From Actinomycetes bacterium (GTDB lineage Bacteria; Actinomycetota; Acidimicrobiia; Acidimicrobiales; RAAP-2): a stretch of DNA of 53,919 nucleotides. The notes under the pieces were generated by a model. The model was not told the DNA's origin. It searched no databases and saw only the letters and a program-made list of their open reading frames with translations. Below are positions 33,143 through 41,559 of this stretch, piece after piece. The stretch lies in contig JAJYSU010000010.1 of NCBI GenBank assembly GCA_021793395.1, positions 1-53,919 on the forward strand, written 5' to 3'. Each line of letters opens with the position of its first letter. Position 1 is the first letter of the stretch. The position numbers were made by a program, and so were the translations under genes.

Positions 33143-34114
33143 TCAGCGAAAGCCGCGCACGCCGTGAGGGCGGTACGCGGCCTCGAGGCGTGCCGTCTCC
33201 TCCGGGTCCAGGTGCAGATCCACCGCCGCGACCGCGTCGTCGAGGTGGTGGGGCTTGGTCGCCCCGACGATGGGACTGGTGACGGCGGGGTTCGCGAGCA
33301 CCCACGCCAGAGCGACGCGGGCCGGCGCGACGCCGCGCTGCGCGGCGACCTCGATCACGGCGTCGACGATCGGTCGATCATCGTCGTCGTAGAGGCTGCG
33401 GCCGAACTCGTCGTTCTCGGAACGATGGGTCTGGACGGACCACGGGCGCGTCAGCCGACCACGAGCCAGGGGACTCCACGGGATCACGCCCACGCCCTGG
33501 TCGACGCAGAGGGGCAGCATCTCGCGCTCCTCCTCGCGGTAGAGGAGGTTGTAGTAGTTCTGCATGCTCACGAAGCGCGTCCATCCGTGTAGGTCAGCGA
33601 GGTAGAGGGCCTGGGTGAACTGCCAGGCGTGCATCGACGATGCGCCGAGGTAGCGGACCTTGCCCGCACGTACTACGTCGTGCAGAGCTTCCAGAGTCTC
33701 CTCGAGGGGCGTCTCGTAGTCCCAACGGTGGATCTGGTAGAGGTCGATGTAGTCAGTGCCGAGTCGTCGCAGGCTGTGATCGACCTCGCTCAGGATCGCC
33801 TTGCGTGAGAGGCCCTGGCCGTTGGGTCCCGGGCGCATGCGGCCGTTGACCTTGGTGGCGATGACGACCTCGTCGCGCGAGGTCATCGACAGCAGCGTCG
33901 AGCCGGTGATCTCTTCGCTCGATCCCGCGGAGTAGACGTTGGCGGTGTCGAAGAAGTTGATGCCGGCGTCGAGCGCCTGGCGGAAGAACGGTACCGCCTC
34001 GTCACGATCGAGCGACCATGGCTGGTTGCCGCGCGTCGGCTCGCCGTAGCTCATGCATCCGAGGCAGAGGCGCGACACCTGCAGGCCGGTGTTTCCCAGG
34101 GTGACGTAGTCCAT
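33143..34114 (-). CDS. Aldo/keto reductase
   Basis: 323 residues, a TIM-barrel NADPH-dependent oxidoreductase. L-G-x-T-G-L-x-V-S-R-L is the opening, with D-T-A-N-V-Y-S-A-G (Asp and Tyr of the tetrad), A-T-K-V (Lys) and Y-Q-I-H-R-W (His). The C-terminal V-A-L-A-W-V-L then S-P-I-V-G-A-T-K-P is the cofactor segment typical of AKR enzymes of the YajO/IolS kind. The natural substrate is unknown. A monocistronic gene with spacers on both sides. Confidence 0.92.
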   Translation of the reverse strand: MDYVTLGNTGLQVSRLCLGCMSYGEPTRGNQPWSLDRDEAVPFFRQALDAGINFFDTANVYSAGSSEEITGSTLLSMTSRDEVVIATKVNGRMRPGPNGQGLSRKAILSEVDHSLRRLGTDYIDLYQIHRWDYETPLEETLEALHDVVRAGKVRYLGASSMHAWQFTQALYLADLHGWTRFVSMQNYYNLLYREEEREMLPLCVDQGVGVIPWSPLARGRLTRPWSVQTHRSENDEFGRSLYDDDDRPIVDAVIEVAAQRGVAPARVALAWVLANPAVTSPIVGATKPHHLDDAVAAVDLHLDPEETARLEAAYRPHGVRGFR

Positions 34115-34191
34115 GATCCGACCCTACCGGTTCGATTGTCTCGCTTCTCGTCCGGCGTTGGCGTCGGCGTCGTCGGAGGCCGCGTTCGGGG

Positions 34192-34530
34192 TCAGGGCGA
34201 CGGTGGACGGCGACGTATCTGACGGCGTAGCTGGAGAATGCGCACCGAGCCGATGGCCAGCACCAGGAGTGCTCCCAGAATGGCGCTGGCGAGAAGGGCG
34301 ATGGAGAGCGGCCACGTGACCGAGAGGGTGAAGAGGCTCACGCGCACGTCCTGGTGGTTCTGCACGACGAAAACCAGGATCACGATCAGGACGACGAGCG
34401 ACGGGACGAGACGCCACCAGAGTCGCGATGTTCGGGTGGACGCGATGATCATGGCGGGGCGCGGCGACGTCTCGTCGTCGGGATCGGATCCGGATACTGG
34501 CGCGTCGTCATCGTGACGTGACCGAGACAC
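34192..34530 (-). CDS. LapA-domain membrane protein
   Basis: 112 residues with a polar, Asp/Ser-rich N-terminus and two membrane helices separated by N-H-Q-D-V-R-V-S-L-F. This is the lipopolysaccharide-assembly-protein-A-like layout also found in Gram-positive bacteria, where its role is unknown. The C-terminus is basic. I choose GTG 34530 over GTG 34566 because AAAGGA sits about 6 nt before it, and the earlier GTG lies inside a terminator-like hairpin. Confidence 0.75.
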   Translation of the reverse strand: MSRSRHDDDAPVSGSDPDDETSPRPAMIIASTRTSRLWWRLVPSLVVLIVILVFVVQNHQDVRVSLFTLSVTWPLSIALLASAILGALLVLAIGSVRILQLRRQIRRRPPSP

Positions 34531-34557
34531 TGTCGTCCTTTCCGATCGTCGGCTTAC

Positions 34558-34600
34558 CGTCGACACCCCTCGTTCTACTACGTGACGAGGGGTGTCGACG
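34558..34600 (-). terminator. Perfect 16-bp inverted repeat, probable terminator
   Basis: CGTCGACACCCCTCGT (34558-34573) and ACGAGGGGTGTCGACG (34585-34600) are exact reverse complements with an 11-nt loop. It sits 77 bp after the stop of the gene at 34677-35066 and before the LapA start. No T-run is seen, as with I-shaped actinobacterial terminators. It would work in either direction. Confidence 0.65.
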
Positions 34601-34676
34601 ACGTCGCGCCGTCCACACCGTCCGCGACGGGTGTGGCTCCTGCGAGCCGCGCGAGGGTCTCCTCGCTACCGGTGGC

Positions 34677-35066
34677 TCAGCCGACGAACGCCGTGAGGTC
34701 CGCGAGTAATTTGCTCTCGATTTCCAGGTTCCACGCGGCGTCGGCGACGTCGATGACGAGAAACAAGTCCGAGACGAGCAGGGTCTCGATGGCCGCGACT
34801 CCGAGGTGCTCGAGCCATTTACCGATACCCACTCGGACCGTGAAGTCGCTCGGGCTTCCGGCAACCGTGATGGTCAAGGCCCGGTCGGCCGCTACCACCT
34901 CGCGTAGGAATCCGCCCTTCTTCGCCTGAATCACCGTTCCCTGGTCGCTGGGCGCCGAGGTGGCGACGGTGAAGCCGTCCTTCGTCAGGTACTCCTCGAC
35001 GTGTGACGCGAGGGCTGCCAGATCCGTTCCCTTGCCCGTGAAGTGCAGTTCTTTGTCACCGATCAT
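34677..35066 (-). CDS. Conserved hypothetical, mixed alpha/beta small protein
   Basis: 129 residues, soluble, no signal peptide. The pattern is an N-terminal helix (L-A-S-H-V-E-E-Y-L), strands around G-T-V-I-Q-A-K-K-G-G and A-L-T-I-T-V-A-G, then V-G-I-G-K-W-L-E and a long C-terminal helix. I recall similar small bacterial proteins in which K-x-G and G-x-G-K-W stretches are kept, but no function is known. The ATG is well supported by GAGGAAGAGG about 5 nt upstream. An inverted repeat lies about 20 bp before the start, and a strong hairpin follows the stop, so it is a single-gene unit. Confidence 0.7.
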   Translation of the reverse strand: MIGDKELHFTGKGTDLAALASHVEEYLTKDGFTVATSAPSDQGTVIQAKKGGFLREVVAADRALTITVAGSPSDFTVRVGIGKWLEHLGVAAIETLLVSDLFLVIDVADAAWNLEIESKLLADLTAFVG

Positions 35067-35087
35067 GCGAGCCTCTTCCTCGTTGAT

Positions 35088-35110
35088 CGAACGAAACCCC
35101 TTTTCGTTCG
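35088..35110 (-). promoter_or_regulatory. Inverted repeat upstream of hypothetical gene
   Basis: CGAACGAAA (35088-35096) and TTTCGTTCG (35102-35110) form a perfect 9-bp stem with a 5-nt loop. Read on the minus strand it lies 22-44 nt before the ATG at 35066, just ahead of the ribosome binding site, so it may be an operator or a 5' UTR hairpin. Confidence 0.5.
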
Positions 35111-35290
35111 GTTACCGCGGCACCGCCACCTCGTTATCGAAGTGAGACGTAACAACGCGCCGCGTCCAACCTAGTCGCGCCCGATCGCCGCGGTCCGGGC
35201 ACCCTCCACGCCGCGCGTCGGCGAGGCCGAGGTCGGCGAACGGGCGAACCGGGCCGCGTGGTGGCGCACGTTCGTGCTAGTACCGCAGGT

Positions 35291-35872
35291 ATGAACATCG
35301 TCGTGACCAGTCTGAAGGGCGGTGTGGGCAAGTCGACAACGTCGATCTACCTCGCCGCGGCCGCCGTGGAGCGAGGTTACGATCCCGTGACGCTGGTGGA
35401 CGCCGACCCTCAGGCCTCGGCCGCCGAGTGGCTAGAGATCTGGCCTGTCGAGGGAATCACCGTGGTTGAGGCACCGTCGGAGCGCACGGCACTGCGCGCC
35501 ATGGGTCGCGTGGAGGGCGTGGGGATCGTGGACACGCCGCCGGGCAGTGAGCGACTGGCCCAGAGTGCGGTGGGCGCCGCTGACGTCGTGGTTATTCCCA
35601 CGCGTGCCGGTGGCGTCGAGTACTCGCGGGTGACGGCCACCCTGGAGTTGATTCCGGCCGCGACACCGCGTGGTGTCATTATCTGTGCCGCCCGTCGGGG
35701 TACTAATGACCTCGAGGCCGCGATCGACTGGTGGAAGAGTCAGAAGGTCGAGGTGTGGGGAGTCATCCCCGAGAGGGTCGGCATCGCCTCGGGGCCGGAG
35801 GCACGCCTCAGTCGTGAGGGCTTGACCGAGTACGACGCGGTGCTGCGGCGTGCCCTACGAGGCTGGCGGTAA
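35291..35872 (+). CDS. ParA/MinD-like P-loop ATPase
   Basis: 193 residues. The deviant Walker A motif K-G-G-V-G-K-S-T-T, with its signature first Lys, opens the protein. D-A-D-P-Q is the A' segment and V-D-T-P-P-G the Walker B. This is a compact, C-terminally short ParA, closer to the ParF/plasmid-type or orphan ParAs than to chromosomal Soj. No parB or parS-like repeats are near, so it may position something other than DNA. The ATG at 35291 is preferred over GTG 35258: it begins right at the first strand, and a TAGTAC hexamer 7 nt upstream suggests a leaderless message. Confidence 0.85.
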   Translation: MNIVVTSLKGGVGKSTTSIYLAAAAVERGYDPVTLVDADPQASAAEWLEIWPVEGITVVEAPSERTALRAMGRVEGVGIVDTPPGSERLAQSAVGAADVVVIPTRAGGVEYSRVTATLELIPAATPRGVIICAARRGTNDLEAAIDWWKSQKVEVWGVIPERVGIASGPEARLSREGLTEYDAVLRRALRGWR

Positions 35873-36509
35873 GGGTCGACCGAGTTGACGACGGCGGGTC
35901 GATCGTCGCGGCCTCGGTTGACGACTCCTCTCGGCGGCGGACCGCGCGACGCAGTCGTCGTTCGCCACGAAGACGTGGTTGTTCGCGGGGTCCTCGGATC
36001 CGAGTGTCCGAGGTGACGGGACGTGACTCTCTCGTGGCCAAGGAGGGTTGGCCGTCGAGCAACGCTCGAGTGACGCGAGAAGGGTACGGCATCGGTCGTT
36101 GATCGTTGACCGCACGGACTGTCGGCCACTCACCGCACGCGGTGACGTCGCGTTGTTGTCGGACGCCACCTTCTTCGATATCGCCGTGACTCGAAGGACG
36201 ATGACACCTGGTGATGGTACGCGGGTGGCGCGTGACCGTGGGCCGTGGGCCGTGGCGATGGCGACGTTCGTCGAGGACTCCGACGTGACGCGTCGCTACC
36301 ATTGAGTCGAGCCGCTCGAGTCGGCGTGTAGTGGACCGTTGGCCCCACGCACGACGGGCAATCGGGGACTCGCGGGCGGCGTCGACGCGGGCGGGCTAAG
36401 GGTGCCGTGTCGCTTCGTGGTCGTCACGTGTCGTTGTCGTTGGCGCAACGGAGCGTGAGACGCACCCGCGGCGGTGGATCGTGGTGAGCGAGACGAGGGA
36501 GACCATCTG
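35873..36509. other. 0.6-kb spacer, no supported gene
   Basis: Only Arg/Thr/Ser-rich chance frames. TGACG/GTGAC words are frequent. GAGGGA at 36495-36500 is the ribosome binding site of the next gene. No repeats or RNA gene recognised. Confidence 0.5.
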
Positions 36510-37436
36510 ATGCTGGAGACGCGACGTCGTGGTGAGGAGACGCGTCGGCGTCTACGCGAGCGCCTGGCCGCCGGCGGAATCGTGGTGCTGCCGGGCGCGT
36601 TCAACCCCCTGTCGGCGATGTTGATCGAGCGCCACGGCTTTGAGGCGGTGTACCTGTCGGGGGCCGTGATCGCGGCCGACCTGGGGTTGCCCGACGTGGG
36701 GCTGACGACGGGGAGCGAGGTCGCCGCGCGCGCGGCGCAGATCGCGCGGGTCACGGACCTGCCCACCATCGTCGACGCCGATACCGGTTTTGGCGGTCCG
36801 ATGAACGTCGCGCGCACCGTACAACTGCTCGAGGACGCCGGGGTGGCGGGATTGCACCTCGAGGATCAGGTGAATCCCAAGCGATGCGGACACCTCGACG
36901 GTAAGGCGGTGGTGGAGCGTGACGAGGCGGTGGCGCGGCTGCGCGCGGCGTACGACGCGCGCCGCGACCCCGCGCTCCTGCTCATCGCGCGCAGCGACGC
37001 GCGAGCGGTCGAGGGGCTCGACGCGATGATCGACCGCCTGCGCGCCTACGTCGACGCCGGCGCCGACGCGGTGTTTCCCGAAGCCCTCGCCGACGCGCAC
37101 GAGTTCGCCGCCGTGCGCGCCGCGATCGACGTGCCGATCCTCGCGAACATGACCGAGTTCGGACGCGGTGAGTCGTTGCGGGTGGACCAGCTCAACGATC
37201 TCGGCGTGGCCATGGTCATCTTCCCGGTGTCGTTGTTGCGTCTGGCGATGGGCGCCGCGGATCGAGCCCTCGTGACGCTGCGTGACGAGGGGCACCTCGG
37301 CGGTCTGCGAGATCAGATGCAGACGCGTCAGGAGCTCTACGACCTCCTCGACTACGCGTCGTACACGACGTTTGACGACTCGGTGTACTCCTTCGCGACG
37401 CCCCCGCTACCCCCGACGCCCCCGGACGGTCGCTAA
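36510..37436 (+). CDS. prpB: Isocitrate lyase/PEP mutase family, methylisocitrate lyase-like
   Basis: 308 residues, a TIM-barrel lyase. D-A-D-T-G-F-G-G supplies the Mg-binding Asp pair, and L-E-D-Q-V-N-P-K-R-C-G-H carries the catalytic Cys loop (usual K-K/R-C-G-H). Later N-M-T-E-F-G and F-P-V-S-L-L-R match 2-methylisocitrate lyases, which split methylisocitrate to pyruvate and succinate in propionate breakdown. No prpC or prpD is adjacent, so other 2,3-carbon cleavages, such as carboxyphosphonoenolpyruvate-type chemistry, remain possible. The ATG at 36510 has GAGGGA 9 nt upstream. Confidence 0.86.
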   Translation: MLETRRRGEETRRRLRERLAAGGIVVLPGAFNPLSAMLIERHGFEAVYLSGAVIAADLGLPDVGLTTGSEVAARAAQIARVTDLPTIVDADTGFGGPMNVARTVQLLEDAGVAGLHLEDQVNPKRCGHLDGKAVVERDEAVARLRAAYDARRDPALLLIARSDARAVEGLDAMIDRLRAYVDAGADAVFPEALADAHEFAAVRAAIDVPILANMTEFGRGESLRVDQLNDLGVAMVIFPVSLLRLAMGAADRALVTLRDEGHLGGLRDQMQTRQELYDLLDYASYTTFDDSVYSFATPPLPPTPPDGR

Positions 37437-37726
37437 CGCGTCACGCACGTGATCGGGGATGCGGTCGCGTCGCCGTCGGCGTCGGGCGTCGTGTCGGGGA
37501 TGCGAGCGTGACCGGCGTCGTTATCGTGCGAGGGGGGCAGCGCACGTGGCGAGAGGGGGGTCACGATCGCTCCGGTCGCGACCGCGCGCAGAGGATGAAG
37601 CGTCGAGCACGATGAGCGGGCGGTGCGGGTTCCCGTGATCGCCACCGCCATGATCGTCACCGCCGCTACTGCGGCCACGACGGCCACCACGATGATCCCG
37701 CGCCACCCTCGCGACGTCGTCAACAT
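37433..37726 (-). CDS. Small single-span membrane or secreted protein
   Basis: 97 residues: short N-terminus, a membrane segment of about 22 Val/Ala/Ile residues (10-32), then an extracytoplasmic Thr/Pro/Asp-rich tail with two Cys (after T-A-R-S-S and near the C-terminus). No domain recognised. The ATG at 37726 is preceded by GTGAGGCG, and the hydrophobic run starting right after it makes sense as a signal. It converges with prpB, overlapping by 4 bp. Confidence 0.5.
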   Translation of the reverse strand: MLTTSRGWRGIIVVAVVAAVAAVTIMAVAITGTRTARSSCSTLHPLRAVATGAIVTPLSPRALPPSHDNDAGHARIPDTTPDADGDATASPITCVTR

Positions 37727-37840
37727 CGCCTCACGATAGCCGTGGCACCGACGCTCGTGTGGCGCCACGACGCACCCGCCTACACTGGCCATCAGTGGCC
37801 CCTTTTCGACGGGTGACCACGGAGCTCGAGGAGGTCGTCG

Positions 37841-39010
37841 ATGGCCCGGGTGACGGTGATTGGAGCCGGTTTTGGTGGTCTGGCCGCGGTGCGGGCGCTA
37901 CGGCGCCGGGTGCCGGACGCGGCGCTGACGGTGATCGCCCCGCGCGGGGAGTTCATCTACTACCCGAGCCTGGTGGGAGTGCCGGTGGGAGATCGCGACG
38001 GGGCGGACGCGCGAGTCGCCCTCGGACCCTTCTTCGAGAGTCACGACGTGAACTTCGTGTCGGCGACGGTCACCGGCCTGGCCAACGAGGGGCGCACGGT
38101 CCTCACTGATCACGGGCCGGTCGATAACGACGTACTGATCATTGCCAGTGGCGGGGAGAGCCTGCGTACGCTGCCGGGTCTCGAGCACACGTTCGCGATC
38201 TGCGAGGGTGTCGAGGCGGCCGAGCAGATACGCGACCGGATCACGACACTGCACCGCGGCATCGTCGCGTGTGGTTTCGGAGGTAATCCGGCCGAGCCCC
38301 AAGCGGTGCGTGGTGGCCCGGTGTTCGAGTTGCTTCTTAGCATCGACACCTACCTGCGGCGTGTTGGCCGCCGTGACGCGGTCGACCTCGTCTTCTTCAA
38401 CCCGTCCCTGGAACCCGGCAACCGGCTCGGACCGCGCGCCGTGAGCACCGTGATGAAGGAGATGGAGAGTCGCGAGATCCGCTCACACCTCGGCCACAAG
38501 ATCCTGGGCTTCGAGGCCGATCGGGTCATCACCGACGGCGGCGACGTGGCGGCGGACCTCATCCTGTTCGTGCCCGGCATGACCGGTCCGGCGTGGGCGC
38601 GCGAGTCGTCACTGCCCTTGTCGCCCGGCGGATTCATCCGCGCCGATCAGTCCTGTCGGGTGTTCGCTCATCCGGGCGTCTTCGTCGTCGGTGACGCCGG
38701 TGCCTACGAGGGTACGGCGGACTGGATGCCCAAGCAGGGACACGCCGCCGAACTGCAAGCGGCGACCGCCGCGGTGAACGTCGCGCACTTCCTCGCCGGC
38801 GAGCCCGCGACGACGACGTTTCGCCAGGAGCTCATCTGCATCATTGACACGCTGGACAGTGGAATTATGGTGTATCGGTCGTCGCGCTTCGCCGGCGCGC
38901 TGCCGAGTCCCGCGTGGCGGGTGGTCAAGCACGGCCTGGAGAGACGATCGCGGCACGCCTACTCCGCGACGCGACGTCGCCATCGCGACCGCCACGCCGC
39001 GTCGCGCTGA
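37841..39010 (+). CDS. Sulfide:quinone oxidoreductase-like flavoprotein
   Basis: 389 residues, FAD-dependent, membrane-surface enzyme that oxidises sulfide and passes electrons to quinone. G-A-G-F-G-G-L-A-A is the FAD-binding dinucleotide motif. V-A-C-G-F-G-G-N-P-A-E offers a Cys at the place used by SQR. The second FAD motif is V-F-V-V-G-D-A-G, followed by M-P-K-Q-G-H-A-A-E. Near the end E-L-I-C-I-I-D-T-L-D-S-G-I resembles the quinone-side Cys segment of SQRs, and the C-terminal tail is strongly basic, as for membrane attachment. A related NADH dehydrogenase role is less likely given these Cys. The ATG has GAGGAGG about 7 nt upstream. Confidence 0.8.
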   Translation: MARVTVIGAGFGGLAAVRALRRRVPDAALTVIAPRGEFIYYPSLVGVPVGDRDGADARVALGPFFESHDVNFVSATVTGLANEGRTVLTDHGPVDNDVLIIASGGESLRTLPGLEHTFAICEGVEAAEQIRDRITTLHRGIVACGFGGNPAEPQAVRGGPVFELLLSIDTYLRRVGRRDAVDLVFFNPSLEPGNRLGPRAVSTVMKEMESREIRSHLGHKILGFEADRVITDGGDVAADLILFVPGMTGPAWARESSLPLSPGGFIRADQSCRVFAHPGVFVVGDAGAYEGTADWMPKQGHAAELQAATAAVNVAHFLAGEPATTTFRQELICIIDTLDSGIMVYRSSRFAGALPSPAWRVVKHGLERRSRHAYSATRRRHRDRHAASR

Positions 39011-39062
39011 TTATCGTCGAACGTGGCGCCGACTGGTTCTCTGGTTCTCTGGTCTCGTCGGG

Positions 39063-39920
39063 TCACGAGCGGTCGTTCGCTTGATCCTGCAAGTCGAGTG
39101 TGGCGGCGTCGAGCACCGTGTGGGTGGTGTCCACGTAGCCGGCGGCTACGACCGTCGTGCCGACCGTGACGTCCGCGAGCGCCGCGGGTGTGCCGGCCGA
39201 CGTGAGCGTGGCCGTCGGCGAGACGCGCACGGGACGGTAGAAGCCTTGGTGATCGGCGACGGTGAGGGTGTCGCCCGTGACGTCGACAATCGTGCCCGTG
39301 ACGAGGGCTGGTTCGACGGCAATCGCCCCGGCGGCGTCGGGCTCGCCCGGTACGGTCTCGACACTGACGTGCTCGCCGATGGCCACATCCGTGGGAGCGA
39401 GATCCGCGTCGCCGCGCAGCGAGGTCGACGCGCTGCGCGCGTAGGTGCGCGACACTCCGCGCGGGTCGCGCACGGTGATCGAGGTGGGTGAGAGATCCGT
39501 CACGACGCCCTCGGCGGTGGCGGCGGAACCGGAGACGGGCGGCAGGATGACGACGGTCGTCGCCGAGTGGTCCGGCGTCGCCACGATCGCGATCCGCTGG
39601 TCGCGGCGTAGCTGGGCGGCGTCGACCGCCGCGCCGTCGCGACGCACCATGGTCGACGCGCTGCGCGCGTAGGTGCGCGACACTCCGCGCAGGTCGCGCA
39701 CGGTGATCGAGGTGGGTGAGAGATCCGTCACGACGCCCTCGGCGGTGAGTACGTCCGTTCCCGGATCGGGAGTCTCGGAGGGGGGACGGGCGATGCTTAC
39801 TGAGGCGGGGGAGCGGGTGGGTGGTGCGTTCACGACGTCCCCGGAGAGGAGGGTGCGGGGGGGCCTCGCGCTGGATACTCGGACTCGGCGAATGACGATG
39901 GTGTGCGGGCTATGGGCCAT
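39063..39920 (-). CDS. DUF5666-like repeat protein
   Basis: 285 residues made of small beta modules of the kind T-A-E-G-V-V-T-D-L-S-P-T-S-I-T-V, seen in DUF5666-type proteins of extracytoplasmic or unknown function. Two nearly identical 32-residue copies lie at residues 59-90 and 135-166, and two diverged modules follow (V-T-G-T-I-V-D-V-T-G-D-T-L-T-V). No convincing signal peptide is visible at the N-terminus, which is unusual for the family. The ATG has AAGGGAGA upstream. The repeat pair is also nearly identical in DNA. Function unknown. Confidence 0.7.
   Translation of the reverse strand: MAHSPHTIVIRRVRVSSARPPRTLLSGDVVNAPPTRSPASVSIARPPSETPDPGTDVLTAEGVVTDLSPTSITVRDLRGVSRTYARSASTMVRRDGAAVDAAQLRRDQRIAIVATPDHSATTVVILPPVSGSAATAEGVVTDLSPTSITVRDPRGVSRTYARSASTSLRGDADLAPTDVAIGEHVSVETVPGEPDAAGAIAVEPALVTGTIVDVTGDTLTVADHQGFYRPVRVSPTATLTSAGTPAALADVTVGTTVVAAGYVDTTHTVLDAATLDLQDQANDRS
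39423..39519 (-). repeat. 97-bp direct repeat, copy A
   Basis: Identical at 96 of 97 positions to 39651-39747, at a spacing of exactly 228 bp (76 codons). Synonymous positions are also kept, so duplication or gene conversion is recent. Confidence 0.85.
39651..39747 (-). repeat. 97-bp direct repeat, copy B
   Basis: Partner of 39423-39519. The single mismatch changes Pro to Leu in R-D-(P/L)-R-G of the encoded module. Confidence 0.85.
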
Positions 39921-40089
39921 GACGTCTCCCTTCGATCGCGTCAGCGGCCAGTCTCGGCTCGCCTCGTGAGGGGTGGCTGTGGGTGAGTTAAACGTGCGCT
40001 AAGAGTTCGCGAGGGGTGAGGTTGTCGAGGTCGCTACGATGCCGAGTAGCGCCGTGACCGGGCCGCGCCACGGCGACGCAGGAGGGGAC

Positions 40090-40572
40090 GTGCGGCGCTT
40101 ACTGTCGACGATGCTAATGGTGGTGGTGGTGATCGGTTTGGCTACCCCCGCCCCCGCCGCCCCCGGCCCCGCCGCGAAGCCCGCTCGTCTCCTGGTTCCC
40201 GCGGGGGCGCGCGTCCTCGACTGGAGTTACTCGATGCCGTTGCCCGGGCGTGCGCGCGACGCCACGATGACGATCACCAACCGATCGGTCATCGCGCGCG
40301 TTCGCGATCTCGTCAACGCCATTCCCGTTTCGTCGTACCCGGCGCACCAGGTGTGCCCCCAGGACCTCATGATGCCCTCCGTCGTGCGCTTCTCGAGGTC
40401 GCGCCCGGCCGACGCGTTCACGTCGATCGTGTTTCAGTTGGGCGGGTGCCCCGCCGCGACGGTCTACCAGCACGGCGTAGCCCAGCGCCCCACCCTTGGC
40501 GGGTGGACGCTTCCCCGTCTCTACGCGGCGATTGTGCGGGTGATCTCGCCGCGCGGGCAGCCCCTCGCCTGA
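40090..40572 (+). CDS. Small secreted protein of unknown function
   Basis: 160 residues: a signal peptide (V-R-R-L-L-S then a Val/Ile core ending A-P-A) and a compact mature domain with three Cys (V-C-P-Q-D, G-G-C-P) that looks extracellular. I recall similar actinobacterial proteins with a V-C-P-x-D segment but cannot name a function. I choose GTG 40090 over ATG 40039 because AGGAGGGG lies 4 nt before it and the signal peptide then starts properly. It lies just upstream of the iron-uptake locus but before the iron box, so it is probably not in that regulon. Confidence 0.6.
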   Translation: MRRLLSTMLMVVVVIGLATPAPAAPGPAAKPARLLVPAGARVLDWSYSMPLPGRARDATMTITNRSVIARVRDLVNAIPVSSYPAHQVCPQDLMMPSVVRFSRSRPADAFTSIVFQLGGCPAATVYQHGVAQRPTLGGWTLPRLYAAIVRVISPRGQPLA

Positions 40573-40601
40573 GCGGGCCCCCCGTTGACGGTTGGTAATT
40601 G

Positions 40602-40620
40602 TTAGGTTAGCCTAAACTAA
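40602..40620 (+). promoter_or_regulatory. DtxR/IdeR iron box
   Basis: TTAGGTTAGCCTAAACTAA matches the 19-bp DtxR/IdeR consensus (TTAGGTTAGSCTAACCTAA) at all but one position and is a near-perfect palindrome. It is preceded by TTGACG (40585-40590), which could be a -35 box, so a repressor bound here would block transcription. It lies 30 bp before the FTR1 gene. Confidence 0.85.
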
Positions 40621-40650
40621 GTCAACGGTTGGTCTACGCGAAAGGCGTTC

Positions 40651-41559
40651 ATGATCCCCACCTTCGTCATCTTCCTGCGTGAAGGAATCGAAGCGTCAAT
40701 GATCGTGGCGATCCTGCTGGCCTACCTGCGGCGCATCGGCCAGCGTCGACACTTTCGCGACGTGTACCTCGGGGTGGCGGCGGCGCTTGTGCTCGTCCTT
40801 GGCGGGGGTATCGCGGCGTTCTTCCTCATACGGCAGTACGAGGGGTCGAACGTCCAGACGTACTTCGAGACCGCGACCTACCTGCTGGCGGCGGCCGTGC
40901 TGACCTACATGACGTTCTGGATGCAGCGCCACGCGCGAGATCTGACCAAGGAGCTGCAACGGCGCAGCGATCGGGCGCTCTCGCACGGCACGCGCTGGGG
41001 ACTCGGGGTGCTCGCCTTCCAGGCCGTCGGTCGTGAGGGACTGGAGACGATGGTGTTCACCCTGGCTATCGTCTTCGCGAGTTCACGTCAGGCGGCCACG
41101 CCGGTACACGGCGACCTGCTGTGGCTGGGGGCCGTCCTGGGCCTGGCCGTGGCACTGGCGATCGCGGTCGCGATCTACCGGCTCGGCGCGCGGTTGAACC
41201 TGCGTCGCTTCTTCCGGGTCCTCGGCGTCACGCTGATGGTGTTCGCGGCCGGCCTGCTCGCCGACGCCGTCGAGAACCTGCAGCAACTGCACTGGCTGCC
41301 CTTCGCCACGCACGTCCTGTGGAACTCGACGGGGGTGGTGTCCGAGGCGTCGAGTATCGGTGACGTGTTGCACTCTCTCCTGGGTTACGCCGACCAACCC
41401 ACCGTGTTGCAAGCTGTGGTCTGGCTCGGGTACGTCACGACGAGTACCGTCGTGTTCATGCGTGGTGGTCGACGGGGCGGATCACGGTCCCGAGCGGTCG
41501 TGGTCGAGGCCGTGCCGGCGTCGAGTCACCGAGGCGAGGTGGGTGGCGGTGTCGAGTAA
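40651..41559 (+). CDS. FTR1-family iron permease
   Basis: 302 residues with seven membrane helices. The two iron-binding motifs R-E-G-I-E (residues 10-14) and R-E-G-L-E (128-132) are both intact. FTR1 proteins import ferric iron, usually with a partner oxidase or a periplasmic protein (EfeO/EfeB); neither is next door. The gene lies directly behind an iron box and is followed by a DtxR-type regulator whose start overlaps its end by 11 bp, so the two form one iron-controlled operon. The C-terminal 30 residues are polar. Confidence 0.92.
   Translation: MIPTFVIFLREGIEASMIVAILLAYLRRIGQRRHFRDVYLGVAAALVLVLGGGIAAFFLIRQYEGSNVQTYFETATYLLAAAVLTYMTFWMQRHARDLTKELQRRSDRALSHGTRWGLGVLAFQAVGREGLETMVFTLAIVFASSRQAATPVHGDLLWLGAVLGLAVALAIAVAIYRLGARLNLRRFFRVLGVTLMVFAAGLLADAVENLQQLHWLPFATHVLWNSTGVVSEASSIGDVLHSLLGYADQPTVLQAVVWLGYVTTSTVVFMRGGRRGGSRSRAVVVEAVPASSHRGEVGGGVE

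Noticed and set aside
35291..35872. ParA-like gene as part of a plasmid or prophage partition locus
   Set aside because: No parB, parS-like repeats, integrase or phage genes nearby; treated as an orphan ParA.
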